This document shows, in pieces, positions 22,600 to 30,800 of a stretch of DNA of 64,000 nucleotides. Location of the stretch: contig NZ_CP136946.1 of NCBI RefSeq assembly GCF_050916355.1, positions 2,480,001 to 2,544,000 of the forward strand. Reading direction: 5' to 3'. Below the pieces are notes generated by a model. The model saw only the letters and a list, made by a program, of their open reading frames with translations. It was not told the origin of the DNA and did no database searches. The stretch comes from Jeongeupia wiesaeckerbachi. Lineage in GTDB: Bacteria; Pseudomonadota; Gammaproteobacteria; Burkholderiales; Chitinibacteraceae. Position 1 is the first letter of the stretch. Every line of letters starts with the position of its first letter. The position numbers and the translations under genes are program-made.

Positions 22600-24369
22600 A
22601 TGAGTGCCGCGCTCAATGAACGGTTGTACGCGGTGGCCCGTGCCGCCGCTACCGCGGGGCACGGCCGGAAGACCGCCATTTACCGGGCGGCCTGCGCCGA
22701 ACTCGGCATCAGCCTGGCCACGCTGCACAAGAAGCTGGCCGAACTGACGGTGCGCGCACCACGCAAGCGCCGCGCCGATGCCGGCGAAACCAGTCTGACG
22801 CGTGACGAGGCGGTGACGATCTCGACGCTGCTGATGGAGTCCACCCGCAAGAACGGCAAGCGCCTGTATGCCATTGGCGATGCGATTGATGCGCTACGCG
22901 CGAACGAGATGATTCGCGCCGAGTTCATCGACCAAGATACCGGTGAAGTTCGACCGCTGTCGGAAAGCACCATCAGCCGGGCGCTGCGCGGTTATGGCTT
23001 GCACCCGGATCAGCTGTCTGCCCCGGCGCCGGTGACCGAACTGGCTAGCCTGCACCCGAATCACGTCTGGCAGATCGATGCCAGCCTGTGCGTGCTCTAT
23101 TACTTGATGCCGTCGGCGTCGATCAAGGTTCGCGACACCGGCCTGCAGATCATGGCGCACGATCAGTTCTACAAGAACAAGCCGAAGAACGTGGCACGCA
23201 TCGCCGCGGACCGGGTTTGGTCTTACGAGATCACCGATCATGCGAGCGGCTGGATTTACGTCGAGTACGTGATGGGCGCTGAAAGTGGCGAGAACCTGTG
23301 CTCGGTGCTGATCAATGCAATGCAGGCGCGCTTGGGTGCCGACCTGCTGCATGGTGTACCGCGCATCCTGATGCTGGACGCCGGCTCGGCCAACACGGCG
23401 GCGATGACCCGCAACCTGTGCAAGGCGCTGGGTATCGAGCTGATCGTGCACAAGGTCGGCAACGCGCGCGCCACCGGCCAGGTGGAAAAGGCCCGCGACA
23501 TCATCGAGCGCAAGTTCGAGCCGGGCCTGAAGTTTCGCCGTGTCGCCAATCTGGCGGAGTTGAACGCACTGGCAAGGGAGTGGCGAGCCATGTTCAACAC
23601 GACCGAGAAACACCGCCGCCACGGAAAGACGCGCAATCAGGTCTGGATGACGATTCTGGCCAGCCAGCTGATCAAGGCGCCGTCGATCGAGGTTTGTCGG
23701 GAACTGGCGGTTGCCTCGCCCGAAAGCCGCAAGGTCACGCCGAAGCTGCGCGTTTCGTTCCAAGGGCGCGAATACGACGTGTCGACCGTGCCGGGCGTGA
23801 TGGTCGGCGAAAAGCTGATGGTTACCCGCAACCCGTGGCGCAGCGACGCCGCCCAGGTCGTGTTGACCAACGCGGATGGTCACGAGGTGTTCCATGTCGT
23901 GCCCGAGGTCATCAAGTCGGAATTCGGCTTTGCTGAGAGCGCAGCGGTCATCGGCCAGAGCTATCGCGCCCACGCAGACACGCCGGCGCAGCTTGCGGCC
24001 AAGGAAGTCGAGCAGCTCGCCACCGGGGCTACTACGCCCGCCGAAGCCGAAGCGGCGCGCAAAGCCAAGGCGCTGCCGTTCGGTGGCCGGTTCAATCCCT
24101 ACAAGCACGTCGAGGATGCGCAGCTGCCGACCTACCTGCCGCGCCGTGGCACCGAGCACGGGCTGACACCGCCGAAGGTCGAGCTGCCGCCGCTCAACGT
24201 GTTCGAGCTGGCCAAGCTGCTGAAGCCGCGCCTAGGCGATGCCTGGACGACCGAAAGCTACGCCTGGCTGGAAAAGCAATACCCGCAGGGTGCGCAGGAA
24301 GACGCGCTCGACGACATCGAACAGGCCATGCGCCGCCCGGCACTGAGCATCGTGCGCTCGGCCGCTTAG
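22600..24369 (+). CDS. MuA-like DDE transposase
   Basis: 589 residues. The catalytic triad is visible: Asp160 in HVWQIDASLCVLYY, Asp260 in ILMLDAGSAN and Glu296 in NARATGQVEKARDIIERKFE, a DD-35-E spacing as in retroviral-type integrases. N-terminal helices (about 1-140) contain helix-turn-helix segments for end binding, and the C-terminal beta-barrel and tail follow the core, with a final segment likely to contact the MuB-like ATPase. It catalyses phage integration and replicative transposition. The ATG is one base after the upstream stop. Confidence 0.96.
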   Translation: MSAALNERLYAVARAAATAGHGRKTAIYRAACAELGISLATLHKKLAELTVRAPRKRRADAGETSLTRDEAVTISTLLMESTRKNGKRLYAIGDAIDALRANEMIRAEFIDQDTGEVRPLSESTISRALRGYGLHPDQLSAPAPVTELASLHPNHVWQIDASLCVLYYLMPSASIKVRDTGLQIMAHDQFYKNKPKNVARIAADRVWSYEITDHASGWIYVEYVMGAESGENLCSVLINAMQARLGADLLHGVPRILMLDAGSANTAAMTRNLCKALGIELIVHKVGNARATGQVEKARDIIERKFEPGLKFRRVANLAELNALAREWRAMFNTTEKHRRHGKTRNQVWMTILASQLIKAPSIEVCRELAVASPESRKVTPKLRVSFQGREYDVSTVPGVMVGEKLMVTRNPWRSDAAQVVLTNADGHEVFHVVPEVIKSEFGFAESAAVIGQSYRAHADTPAQLAAKEVEQLATGATTPAEAEAARKAKALPFGGRFNPYKHVEDAQLPTYLPRRGTEHGLTPPKVELPPLNVFELAKLLKPRLGDAWTTESYAWLEKQYPQGAQEDALDDIEQAMRRPALSIVRSAA

Positions 24370-24378
24370 GAGAAGGAC

Positions 24379-25563
24379 ATGCTCAAGCTCAAACAGCTGT
24401 TGACCCAAGCCGGCCGCAGGCAAACCGAACTGGCCGCGCACCTCAAGCTCAGCGCCGCCACCGTGGCACAACTGGTCAATCACGGTCACTGGCCCAAGTC
24501 ACTGGATCGCGACGCATTGGCCGATTCGATCCTGGCGTACTTGCGTGAGGCCGGCCTCATGGCGACTGATTTGCAAGACGCATTTGAAGAGTGGACACCG
24601 GCACGCGCCAACGTGCCGGCATCCGATCCCCAGCCCCAAGAAGCAGCAATCGACCAAGAACCGGAGGCCCCGATGTTACTGCGAAAGCAAGTCCTGCAAC
24701 CACAAACCCGCCGCCATTTCGGCCTGACTCGCGATCCGTTCGACGATGTGCGCGGTAGCGACGAGGTCTATGCCTCCGCCGATGTGCGGTATGTGCGAGA
24801 GTCGATGTTCCAAATCGCTCGCCACGGCGGCTTTATGGCCATCGTCGGCGAGTCAGGCGCGGGCAAGTCGACGCTGCGCAAAGACCTGATCACCCGCACC
24901 CAGTCCCAGGACTTGCCGGTCATCGTGATCCAGCCGCATGTGCTTGGGATGGAGGACAACGACATCAAGGGCAAGACGCTCAAGAGCAACCACATTGCCG
25001 AGTCGATCATGGCGGCCGTGGCACCGCTGGTGGCTCCCAAATCGAGTCCGGAGGCGCGTTTCAATCAGGTCTTCAATGTGCTGCGCGATTCGGCCCGCGC
25101 GGGCCACAGTCACGTGCTGATCATTGAAGAGGCACACAGCCTGCCGATCCCGACGCTGAAACACCTGAAGCGGTTTTTTGAACTGGAGGATGGCTTTAAG
25201 AAACTGCTCGGCATCGTATTGATCGGCCAGTCCGAACTGGCGATGAAGCTGGACGAGCGTAATCCGCACGTGCGCGAGGTGGTCCAGCGCTGCGAGATGG
25301 TGACACTGCAACCGCTGGGCGAGCATCTGAAACCCTACCTGGCCGCACGTTTCGAGCGCGCCGGCCGAGCGCTCGACGAGGTGGTGGATGACGCCGCGTT
25401 GAAGGCGCTGACCGCAAAACTGTCCGGCCAGGACAAGCGCGGCCAGACGGCCTACTCGGTGCTGTACCCGCTGGCCGTGCACAACGTGCTGACCGCGGCG
25501 CTGAACGCGGCTGCCGAATTCGGTGTCCCACGGGTCACCGCCGACGTCGTTGCGGAGGTGTGA
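24379..25563 (+). CDS. MuB-like transposition ATPase with N-terminal HTH
   Basis: 394 residues. An N-terminal helix-turn-helix (about 4-40, LKQLLTQAGRRQTELAAHLK) and linker come before an AAA+ domain with Walker A GESGAGKST (157-165) and Walker B HVLIIEEAH (245-253). MuB-type proteins bind target DNA, confer target immunity and stimulate the transposase. Stop-to-start spacing to the transposase is 9 bases with AGGAG in between. Confidence 0.95.
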   Translation: MLKLKQLLTQAGRRQTELAAHLKLSAATVAQLVNHGHWPKSLDRDALADSILAYLREAGLMATDLQDAFEEWTPARANVPASDPQPQEAAIDQEPEAPMLLRKQVLQPQTRRHFGLTRDPFDDVRGSDEVYASADVRYVRESMFQIARHGGFMAIVGESGAGKSTLRKDLITRTQSQDLPVIVIQPHVLGMEDNDIKGKTLKSNHIAESIMAAVAPLVAPKSSPEARFNQVFNVLRDSARAGHSHVLIIEEAHSLPIPTLKHLKRFFELEDGFKKLLGIVLIGQSELAMKLDERNPHVREVVQRCEMVTLQPLGEHLKPYLAARFERAGRALDEVVDDAALKALTAKLSGQDKRGQTAYSVLYPLAVHNVLTAALNAAAEFGVPRVTADVVAEV

Positions 25564-25566
25564 GCG

Positions 25567-25869
25567 ATGGGCCTGTATGAACACGCCCTGGTGCAGGCCA
25601 AGCGCTTGCGCGACGACACCGAGCGCTGCCTCGCTGCGATCGACTGGCTGATCGCACACGGCTTCCTGCCGGTACTGCAAAACGCATCACAGAGTGTGCA
25701 GCCCTATGTGCTGATCAAGACCACGCCCAGGATCGAGCAGCTCAAGCGCCGATTTAGTGCCGAGGTCAGCGAGCGTGTCCACGACGACTGCGGCCCGCGC
25801 GTGCGCATGCAGGTCGAAATCAACGGCTGCCCGGTCTGCTGGTACGAATCGGAGGTGAATCCATGCTGA
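25567..25869 (+). CDS. Early-region hypothetical protein
   Basis: 100 residues, MGLYEHALVQAKRLRDDTER, with CGPRVRMQVEINGCPVCWYE near the end, whose paired cysteines could bind metal. It follows the MuB-like gene by 3 bases and overlaps the next start by 7. No family is recognised. Confidence 0.72.
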   Translation: MGLYEHALVQAKRLRDDTERCLAAIDWLIAHGFLPVLQNASQSVQPYVLIKTTPRIEQLKRRFSAEVSERVHDDCGPRVRMQVEINGCPVCWYESEVNPC

Positions 25870-26162
25870 ACGCAACGACGATCCACTGGCTGCCTCGCGT
25901 ACTGACGCCGACGACGCAGACCCGCCTGAACCTGCAAAACCGCGTCATCCGCAAGCTGCGCACCTTGGGCGTCCGCGTGCTGCGCATCGAGTTTGATCGC
26001 CACCTGACGATTCACGTCGACCCGGCTACTGCAGGCGCGGCACGCCGGGCAGCGAAATCGCTCTGGATTGCACGCACGCCGGAGGTCGACACCGTGCACC
26101 TGACCATCGACCAGGTGCGCGTGACCTACCAGGAGCAACGCGAGCAGGTGCACGCAGTATGA
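25863..26162 (+). CDS. Early-region basic hypothetical protein
   Basis: 99 residues, MLNATTIHWLPRVLTPTTQT, basic, with predicted alternating helices and strands (RVLRIEFDRHLTIHVDPATA). Overlapping starts and stops on both sides support expression from the early operon. Family not recognised. Confidence 0.7.
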   Translation: MLNATTIHWLPRVLTPTTQTRLNLQNRVIRKLRTLGVRVLRIEFDRHLTIHVDPATAGAARRAAKSLWIARTPEVDTVHLTIDQVRVTYQEQREQVHAV

Positions 26163-26476
26163 CTGGGACGCATGTGGCGATCGAACTGGATACGGAGACG
26201 AAGCAACAGTTGGCCGACGAAGCGGAGCGCCTGGTGCGTGCTGGCATGGATCGACAGAAGGCACGCCGGGCGGTGTGGGACGACTACCAGGCGGCACAGG
26301 CCGGCAGGCCGGAGCAGCGAGTATCTCGCCCGCTTGAAACGCCGGTGCCCGAGCCACCGAGGTCTGCCAAGGCGGAGCCGGGCAACGACAAATTTTTCAC
26401 GCCAGAGCGCCTGCAGAAGAACAGGACTGCGCTGGCGAAATTGAAACAACAGATTGGATTGAGGAACACGCAATGA
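26159..26476 (+). CDS. Early-region helical hypothetical protein
   Basis: 105 residues. A helical N-terminus (ELDTETKQQLADEAERLVRA) and a basic end (FFTPERLQKNRTALAKLKQQ) flank a Pro-rich linker. The ATG overlaps the preceding stop and its own stop overlaps the DUF3164 start. Function unknown. Confidence 0.7.
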   Translation: MTGTHVAIELDTETKQQLADEAERLVRAGMDRQKARRAVWDDYQAAQAGRPEQRVSRPLETPVPEPPRSAKAEPGNDKFFTPERLQKNRTALAKLKQQIGLRNTQ

Positions 26477-27084
26477 ACGCGATCCCCGAGGGATACATGA
26501 AGGATGGCAAAGGCCGTCTGGTGCCGGTCGACATCATCAAGCCGATCGATTTGTCGCGAGACGAGTTCGTCGCCGAGACCTACGCCAAGGCGATGGCGAT
26601 CCAGGATGAGCTGGCTCGCTTCAAAGCCGAGTTGTTTGCGGACATCGAGGCATTCGTCGCGATGTCGGCCGAGCGATACGGCGCCGACGTGGGCGGCGAG
26701 AAAGGCAACGTGGCGCTGACCAGTTTCGATGGCAATACCCGCGTGGTGCGCGCCATCAGCGATACGCTGGCCTTCGACGAAGGGTTGCTCGCGGCCAAAA
26801 CACTGATCGACGAGTGCGTGCACCAATGGACCGAGGACGCCCGGCCGGAAGTGAAGGCGCTGATTGCCGATGCGTTCCAGACCGACAAGGCTGGCAACAT
26901 CTCGACAGGCCGCGTGCTGGGTCTGCGACGCCTCGATATCGTCGATGAAAAGTGGCAGCGCGCCATGCGGGCGCTGTCCGACTCGTTGCGCGTCCAGTGC
27001 TCGAAAGCCTACGTGCGGATTGAGCGTCGCAATGCTGGCACCGGCAAGTTCGAAGCCGTCCGGCTTGATTTGGCGGGGGTGTGA
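26473..27084 (+). CDS. DUF3164 protein
   Basis: 203 residues, MNAIPEGYMKDGKGRLVPVD. The PEGYMKDGKGRLVPVDIIKP start and the KGNVALTSFDGNTRVVRAIS, LRRLDIVDEKWQRAMRALSD and RVQCSKAYVRIERR motifs are those of DUF3164, a near-universal early protein of Mu-like phages (Mu gp8-type position). The role is unknown, possibly in replication. Confidence 0.93.
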   Translation: MNAIPEGYMKDGKGRLVPVDIIKPIDLSRDEFVAETYAKAMAIQDELARFKAELFADIEAFVAMSAERYGADVGGEKGNVALTSFDGNTRVVRAISDTLAFDEGLLAAKTLIDECVHQWTEDARPEVKALIADAFQTDKAGNISTGRVLGLRRLDIVDEKWQRAMRALSDSLRVQCSKAYVRIERRNAGTGKFEAVRLDLAGV

Positions 27085-27085
27085 G

Positions 27086-27292
27086 ATGGCCAAGCTGACC
27101 AATCTGTTTGAGTGGGGCATGACCACCGTCGTGGACCTGTTCAAAGAGGCCGAGGAGGCCGAAGGAAATCAGCTTGAGATGGTGGAGATGGAGCTGAAGA
27201 ACGGTCGTACCGTTGCCATCGCCTTGATCTCTGGCCCTTATGCCCACGACATGACCCAAATGATGCGCGATGCAAAAAGCCGCGCGGGCTGA
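27086..27292 (+). CDS. Small early-region protein
   Basis: 68 residues, MAKLTNLFEWGMTTVVDLFK, with an acidic middle (EAEEAEGNQLEMVEMELKNG). It starts one base after the DUF3164 stop. Family not recognised. Confidence 0.65.
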   Translation: MAKLTNLFEWGMTTVVDLFKEAEEAEGNQLEMVEMELKNGRTVAIALISGPYAHDMTQMMRDAKSRAG

Positions 27293-27305
27293 AACCGGAG
27301 GTGCC

Positions 27306-27488
27306 ATGGCACTGATCACCGTCGTCATTGAAGACACGCCTTCTGGTGGCATCAGCGTGTACAGCAATTTCAAGCCACCGCTGGCGCACTTGCCTACACC
27401 GGCTCAACTGCTCGCGATGAGCATCCTGAGCCGACCCGATAACGAACCCAAGCAATCCCGACCCAACCACCAAGGAGAAATCGCATGA
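27306..27488 (+). CDS. Small early-region protein
   Basis: 60 residues, MALITVVIEDTPSGGISVYS, preceded by a strong GGAGG site. A short beta-rich start is followed by a Pro/Asn-rich tail. Its stop overlaps the HU start. Family not recognised, though similar short proteins of this kind occur in Mu-like early regions. Confidence 0.65.
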   Translation: MALITVVIEDTPSGGISVYSNFKPPLAHLPTPAQLLAMSILSRPDNEPKQSRPNHQGEIA

Positions 27489-27772
27489 CCAAGAAAGAAC
27501 TGCTGGAAGCGATCCACCGTATTGCCGAACTCGAATGCCCCGGCCTGAGCAAAAAAGCCGTTGAAGTCACGCTCAAGGCGCTTGGTGACGTGTCAACTGC
27601 GACGCTCAAAGGCGGTGGCGAAGTCGTGCTGCCTGAGCTGGGCAAGCTGGCCGTGAAGCATCGCAACGCCCGCATGGGGCGCAATCCAAGCACCGGCGAG
27701 TCGATCGAGATTCCGGCCAAATCGGCGCTCAAGTTCACTCCGGCCAAGGTGCTGAAAGACGCGCTGGCGTAG
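27485..27772 (+). CDS. HU/IHF-family DNA-bending protein
   Basis: 95 residues, MTKKELLEAIHRIAELECPG. The typical VEVTLKALGDV...GGGEVVLPELGKLAVKHRNA, RMGRNPSTGESIEIPAKSAL and KFTPAKVLKDAL motifs identify the HU family. HU helps assemble Mu transpososomes, so a phage-encoded copy in the transposition operon makes sense. A small hairpin (ACCGCC-GTAA-GGCGGT, 27,782-27,797) follows the gene. Confidence 0.93.
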   Translation: MTKKELLEAIHRIAELECPGLSKKAVEVTLKALGDVSTATLKGGGEVVLPELGKLAVKHRNARMGRNPSTGESIEIPAKSALKFTPAKVLKDALA

Positions 27773-27837
27773 TTCTGCGAAACCGCCGTAAGGCGGTCTG
27801 CCGGGCGTGGTGGTCCGGTACTGATGAGCAGCCCACG

Positions 27838-28434
27838 ATGACACAAGAAAAGTACAGCAACCGTCAGCGCCTGATCCGGCTGATCCATGTCGCCAAGCGC
27901 GATTTGTCGATGGACGACGAGACCTATCGGTTGATGCTGAAGAACGAGACCGGCCTCAGTTCAACCAGCAACCTGAGCGAGTCGCAGCTCGACCGCGTTG
28001 TCGGGGCGCTGAAGAAAAAAGGCTTCAAGGTGAAGCCGAAGAAACCGCAAAGCCGGCCGCTGGCCGAAGACGCCCAGTCGCGCATGATGCGCGGCCTCTG
28101 GCTGGAGCTGCACCAGCTCGGCTATGTGGGCAATCCGTCTGAGGCAGCGCTGGCGGCCTATTGCAAGCGCATCACTCGCGTCGACGCGCTGCAGTGGCTC
28201 AACGGTGAGCAGACGCTGGCCATGATCGAGAGCCTGAAGAAGTGGCGCGATCGCGATGCGCTGGCGATCGCCGAGCGTTGCGGCTTTGGCGGACTGCAGT
28301 ACGAGCAGCTCGAGGCGGTATCAAAGCTGTGCGCCAAGGTGACCGGCTTGCCGGATCGCTCCAAGGCAAACCTGGCCGCGGTGAAACAGTGGCTGGATGA
28401 ACGCAAACAAGCACACAGGGAGGCTTGCGCATGA
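27838..28434 (+). CDS. gemA: GemA-like regulatory protein (DUF1018, Mu gp16)
   Basis: 198 residues, MTQEKYSNRQRLIRLIHVAK. The IHVAKRDLSMDDETYRLMLK, LKKKGFKVKPKK and GNPSEAALAAYCKRITRVDA motifs are those of DUF1018. In Mu, GemA changes host gene expression and supercoiling during lytic growth. It overlaps mor by four bases. Confidence 0.92.
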   Translation: MTQEKYSNRQRLIRLIHVAKRDLSMDDETYRLMLKNETGLSSTSNLSESQLDRVVGALKKKGFKVKPKKPQSRPLAEDAQSRMMRGLWLELHQLGYVGNPSEAALAAYCKRITRVDALQWLNGEQTLAMIESLKKWRDRDALAIAERCGFGGLQYEQLEAVSKLCAKVTGLPDRSKANLAAVKQWLDERKQAHREACA

Positions 28435-28802
28435 AAGGCAACGAGATGAGGAGCAAGGGGCCGGAGCTGCTGGTCGATTTGGCCCTGCATACCGCCGCGG
28501 CGCTGGTCGAGTTGGCTGGCGTCGAGGGTGCACGAGCTGAGCAGCTCGGCCGCGAGGTCGCGGATCGTATGGCGGGTCATTGGGGCGGACAGAACATCTA
28601 CTTCCCGATGGGTCTGTCGTATAAGCTGTCCCAGCGCGATCGCAGCATCTATGACAAGTTCAATGGCACCAACCAGAGTGATTTGGCCCGAGAGTTCGGC
28701 GTGTCGCTGCAGTGGGTGTACAAGATCATCAAAGCTGTTCGTGCGGAGGAAATGGCACGACGCCAAGGCGGGTTGTTTGAGAACGAAGAGGACGAGGATT
28801 GA
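28431..28802 (+). CDS. mor: Mor transcription activator
   Basis: 123 residues from the ATG at 28431 (ATGA overlap with gemA). The C-terminal half has the Mor/C family pattern: GGQNIYFPMGLSYKLSQRDR, SIYDKFNGTNQSDLAREFGV and SLQWVYKIIKAVR, including the C-terminal helix-turn-helix. Mor activates middle/late transcription, here probably the minus-strand late operon, though its site was not located. Confidence 0.92.
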   Translation: MKGNEMRSKGPELLVDLALHTAAALVELAGVEGARAEQLGREVADRMAGHWGGQNIYFPMGLSYKLSQRDRSIYDKFNGTNQSDLAREFGVSLQWVYKIIKAVRAEEMARRQGGLFENEEDED

Positions 28803-28805
28803 GGG

Positions 28806-29144
28806 ATGGGGCGAACTGCCGTTATCTATACGTTGCCAGCACATCTAAGGCAGACCTTGGCACAGAAGATTATAGAGAATGGCTACGGCAACTATGTATT
28901 TCTATCCGAGTGGTTGCGAGATGAGGGCTACACCGTATCGAAGTCCTCTTTGCATCGCTTTGGCCAAGAGTTGAAGACCAACAAGATGGAAAGCATCGCT
29001 GATGAGTTCTTTCGTAGCGCAGTCGATAGTCAGGCGCTGGTCGAGTTGCGAATGAGGTGCCTTGAATCAGCGGCCATCACCAACCCAGATGATGCAGTTC
29101 AGGTGGCAAAACGTTATCTCAACTGGGTTCTGTCTGGAGGTTGA
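28806..29144 (+). CDS. Second DUF3486 (gp27-like) protein at the early end
   Basis: 112 residues, MGRTAVIYTLPAHLRQTLAQ. YGNYVFLSEWLRDEGYTVSKSSLHRFGQ matches the N-terminal helix-turn-helix of DUF3486, as in the small terminase at 12,737-13,282, but the C-terminal half is short. It follows mor by three bases, is more AT-rich than its neighbours and is the last gene before the prophage end. A regulator or end-binding protein derived from gp27 is possible. Confidence 0.8.
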   Translation: MGRTAVIYTLPAHLRQTLAQKIIENGYGNYVFLSEWLRDEGYTVSKSSLHRFGQELKTNKMESIADEFFRSAVDSQALVELRMRCLESAAITNPDDAVQVAKRYLNWVLSGG

Positions 29145-29260
29145 CTGGGTTTCACTGGCTGCAAACTCTTTGCACGAAGGATTCCATCCTTTACCAGTGA
29201 GTCCCAGCGCTTCCCATATTTATCTCACCCCTGTACTGGGATTTATCTCGCACCCCATCA
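29145..29260. repeat. Repeat cluster at the transposase-side prophage end
   Basis: TTTATCTCACCCC (29,219-29,231) and TTTATCTCGCACCCC (29,242-29,256) are direct repeats; TTATCTC also occurs near 29,114. CTGGGTTTCACTGG (29,145-29,158) is repeated inverted as CCAGTGAGTCCCAG (29,194-29,207; 12 of 14 bases). Several short repeats within 150 bases of the end are typical transposase-binding sites. The first CA after the last repeat ends at 29,260 and is taken as the phage end. Confidence 0.5.
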
Positions 29261-29420
29261 GGCTGTGCATTTCGCGCAGAGGTTTGCTGCGCATCAGCCC
29301 CCTCACCCTCAGTCATCCAGGTTTTCGGTAGCAGGTGGCTTGAGCGAGTCGAGCCCGATGTCTCCGCTTTGGGGTGGCTGGCCGGCCAGAACGGAGAGGT
29401 GTACTGGTTGGGCACATGGC

Positions 29421-29450
29421 AAAAAAAAATCCCCAACGCGTGCGCTGGGG
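29421..29450 (-). terminator. Rho-independent terminator with no visible upstream gene
   Basis: On the minus strand CCCCAGCGC and GCGTTGGGG-type arms (29,450 to 29,431, one mismatch) are followed by A and nine T residues (29,429-29,421). There is no minus-strand protein gene between it and orn, so it may end a small RNA or belong to a gene that is now separated. Confidence 0.6.
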
Positions 29451-29623
29451 AAGGGGGACAGGAGGCCGCATGGCAGAGCGACACTCCGATTTCCAGTCTA
29501 ATGCTGCATTGCAGCAAATCAATCCGTACGGCTGACGGCCTGCTGAACGGTAGGGCGCCGACGGTGCAAGCGGTAGATCCTTGCGGTGAATATGCCCGCG
29601 GCAAAAGGCCGGACGGGCTTCGA

Positions 29624-29632
29624 TGCTAAAAT
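29624..29632 (+). promoter_or_regulatory. Possible extended -10 promoter for orn
   Basis: TGCTAAAAT is an extended -10 element with no good -35 box. It lies about 80 bases before the orn start and is the only AT-rich motif in the region. Confidence 0.35.
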
Positions 29633-29719
29633 CGGAGCCAGACTCCGGCCGGCCCGGCTCGCCGCGCAGCAGCGCGATGCCGGCCCGGCCCACACAAGCC
29701 ACTGAAAAAAGGATTTGCT

Positions 29720-30286
29720 ATGGTCGATCAGAACAACCTGATCTGGCTGGACATGGAAATGACCGGTCTCGATCCGCAGAACGACAAGATCATCGAACTG
29801 GCGATCGTGATTACCGACAGCCAGCTCAACACCGTCGCCGAATCGCCGGCGTGGGCGGTGCATCAGCCGGATGCCGTGCTCGACGCGATGGATGATTGGA
29901 ACAAGTCGACCCATGGCCGCTCGGGCCTGATCGACCGGATCAAGGCGTCGACCCTGAGCGTCGAGGCCGTCGAGGCCGAGGCGCTGGCGTTCATCCAGCA
30001 ATACGTACCGCAGCGCACCAGCCCGATGTGCGGCAATTCGATTTGTCAGGACCGGCGCTTCATGGCGCGCTGGATGCCCAAGCTGGAAGTCTGGTTCCAC
30101 TACCGCAATCTGGATGTGTCGACGCTGAAGGAGCTGTGCAAGCGCTGGCAGCCGGATGTGCATCGCCAGTTCAAGAAGAAGGCCCGTCACGAGGCGCTGG
30201 CCGACATCTACGAATCGATCGACGAAATGAAGTTCTACCGCGAGCATTTCCTGAAGGCGCCGGTGTCGCCGCTGCTGGTCGATTGA
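29720..30286 (+). CDS. orn: Oligoribonuclease
   Basis: 188 residues, MVDQNNLIWLDMEMTGLDPQ. DEDDh exonuclease residues are visible: Asp11 and Glu13 in WLDMEMTGL, Asp111 in CQDRRF, His157 and Asp162 in KKKARHEALADI. Orn degrades 2-5-nt RNAs, including pGpG from cyclic di-GMP turnover. The length is typical of gamma/betaproteobacterial Orn. It is followed after 13 bases by pncC. Confidence 0.97.
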   Translation: MVDQNNLIWLDMEMTGLDPQNDKIIELAIVITDSQLNTVAESPAWAVHQPDAVLDAMDDWNKSTHGRSGLIDRIKASTLSVEAVEAEALAFIQQYVPQRTSPMCGNSICQDRRFMARWMPKLEVWFHYRNLDVSTLKELCKRWQPDVHRQFKKKARHEALADIYESIDEMKFYREHFLKAPVSPLLVD

Positions 30287-30299
30287 GCTTGAGGACGCG

Positions 30300-30800
30300 A
30301 TGAACGCCCCCATCTTGAATACCGAGGCGCTGGCGGTCGAACTGGGCCGGCTGTTGCTGGCGCGCGGCCACAGCGTGACCACGGCCGAATCGTGCACCGG
30401 CGGCTTGATTGCCGGCGCGATCACCGATGTCGCCGGCTCGAGCAACTGGTTCAACCGTGGTTTCATCACCTATAGCAATAGCGCCAAAGTCGACATGCTC
30501 GACGTGCCGCCGGCCTTCATCCAGGGCCTCGGCGCGGTGAGCGAGCCGGTGGTTGCGACGATGGTGCAGGGGGCGATGGCCGCGGCGAGCGCCGAATGGG
30601 GCATTGCGGTGTCCGGCATTGCCGGCCCCGGTGGCGGCAGCGACGACAAGCCGGTCGGCACCGTCTGGTTCGGCTTGGGCACGCCAGCCGGCATCGTCAC
30701 CGAACGCCGCGTATTCGAGGGCGATCGCGCCGCGGTGCGCCGGCAGACCGTCGCGCATGGTCTTGATCGGCTGGTGCAGCTGATCAAGGAAATCCGATGA
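30300..30800 (+). CDS. pncC: Nicotinamide-nucleotide amidohydrolase PncC (CinA C-terminal domain)
   Basis: 166 residues. It contains TTAESCTGGLIAGAITDVAG with the catalytic-serine region, FITYSNSAKVDMLDV and VSGIAGPGGGSDDKPVGTVW, the CinA C-terminal family signature. The enzyme deamidates NMN to NaMN in NAD recycling. The N-terminal competence-type domain is absent, as in E. coli PncC/YgaD. Its stop overlaps a 24-codon ORF leading into the proteasome homologue gene. Confidence 0.95.
   Translation: MNAPILNTEALAVELGRLLLARGHSVTTAESCTGGLIAGAITDVAGSSNWFNRGFITYSNSAKVDMLDVPPAFIQGLGAVSEPVVATMVQGAMAAASAEWGIAVSGIAGPGGGSDDKPVGTVWFGLGTPAGIVTERRVFEGDRAAVRRQTVAHGLDRLVQLIKEIR

Larger units (their letters stand above)
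1..29260. mobile_element. Mu-like transposable prophage, BcepMu-type divergent layout (truncated by the window start)
   Basis: The segment contains a recognisable set of Mu-family genes: DDE transposase and MuB-like ATPase, Mor, GemA, gp26/gp27, DUF935 portal, gpF, gpG, protease/scaffold, capsid, gp36, gp37, contractile tail sheath and tube, and tape measure. The late genes are on the minus strand and the early genes on the plus strand, diverging from a repressor/operator near 19.85 kb, as in BcepMu and unlike Mu itself. The tail-fibre end lies outside the window. The transposase-side end is placed at about 29,260 because repeated elements stop there just before a CA dinucleotide; that boundary is inferred. 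Confidence 0.93.
29261..29719. other. Host intergenic region between prophage end and orn
   Basis: No convincing gene was found on either strand. The interval contains a minus-strand terminator at 29,421-29,450 and a possible orn promoter. A short minus-strand frame ending in PPQSGDIGLDSLKPPATENL near 29,305-29,400 reads like a protein C-terminus but lies beyond the terminator and has no start, so it may be a remnant of a gene interrupted by the phage. Confidence 0.45.

Noticed and set aside
27782..27797. Hairpin after the HU gene as a terminator
   Set aside because: The 6-bp stem has no T-run, and gemA and mor downstream need read-through.
29313..29702. Minus-strand 129-codon frame next to orn
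   Set aside because: It reads through a strong terminator and has random-looking composition.
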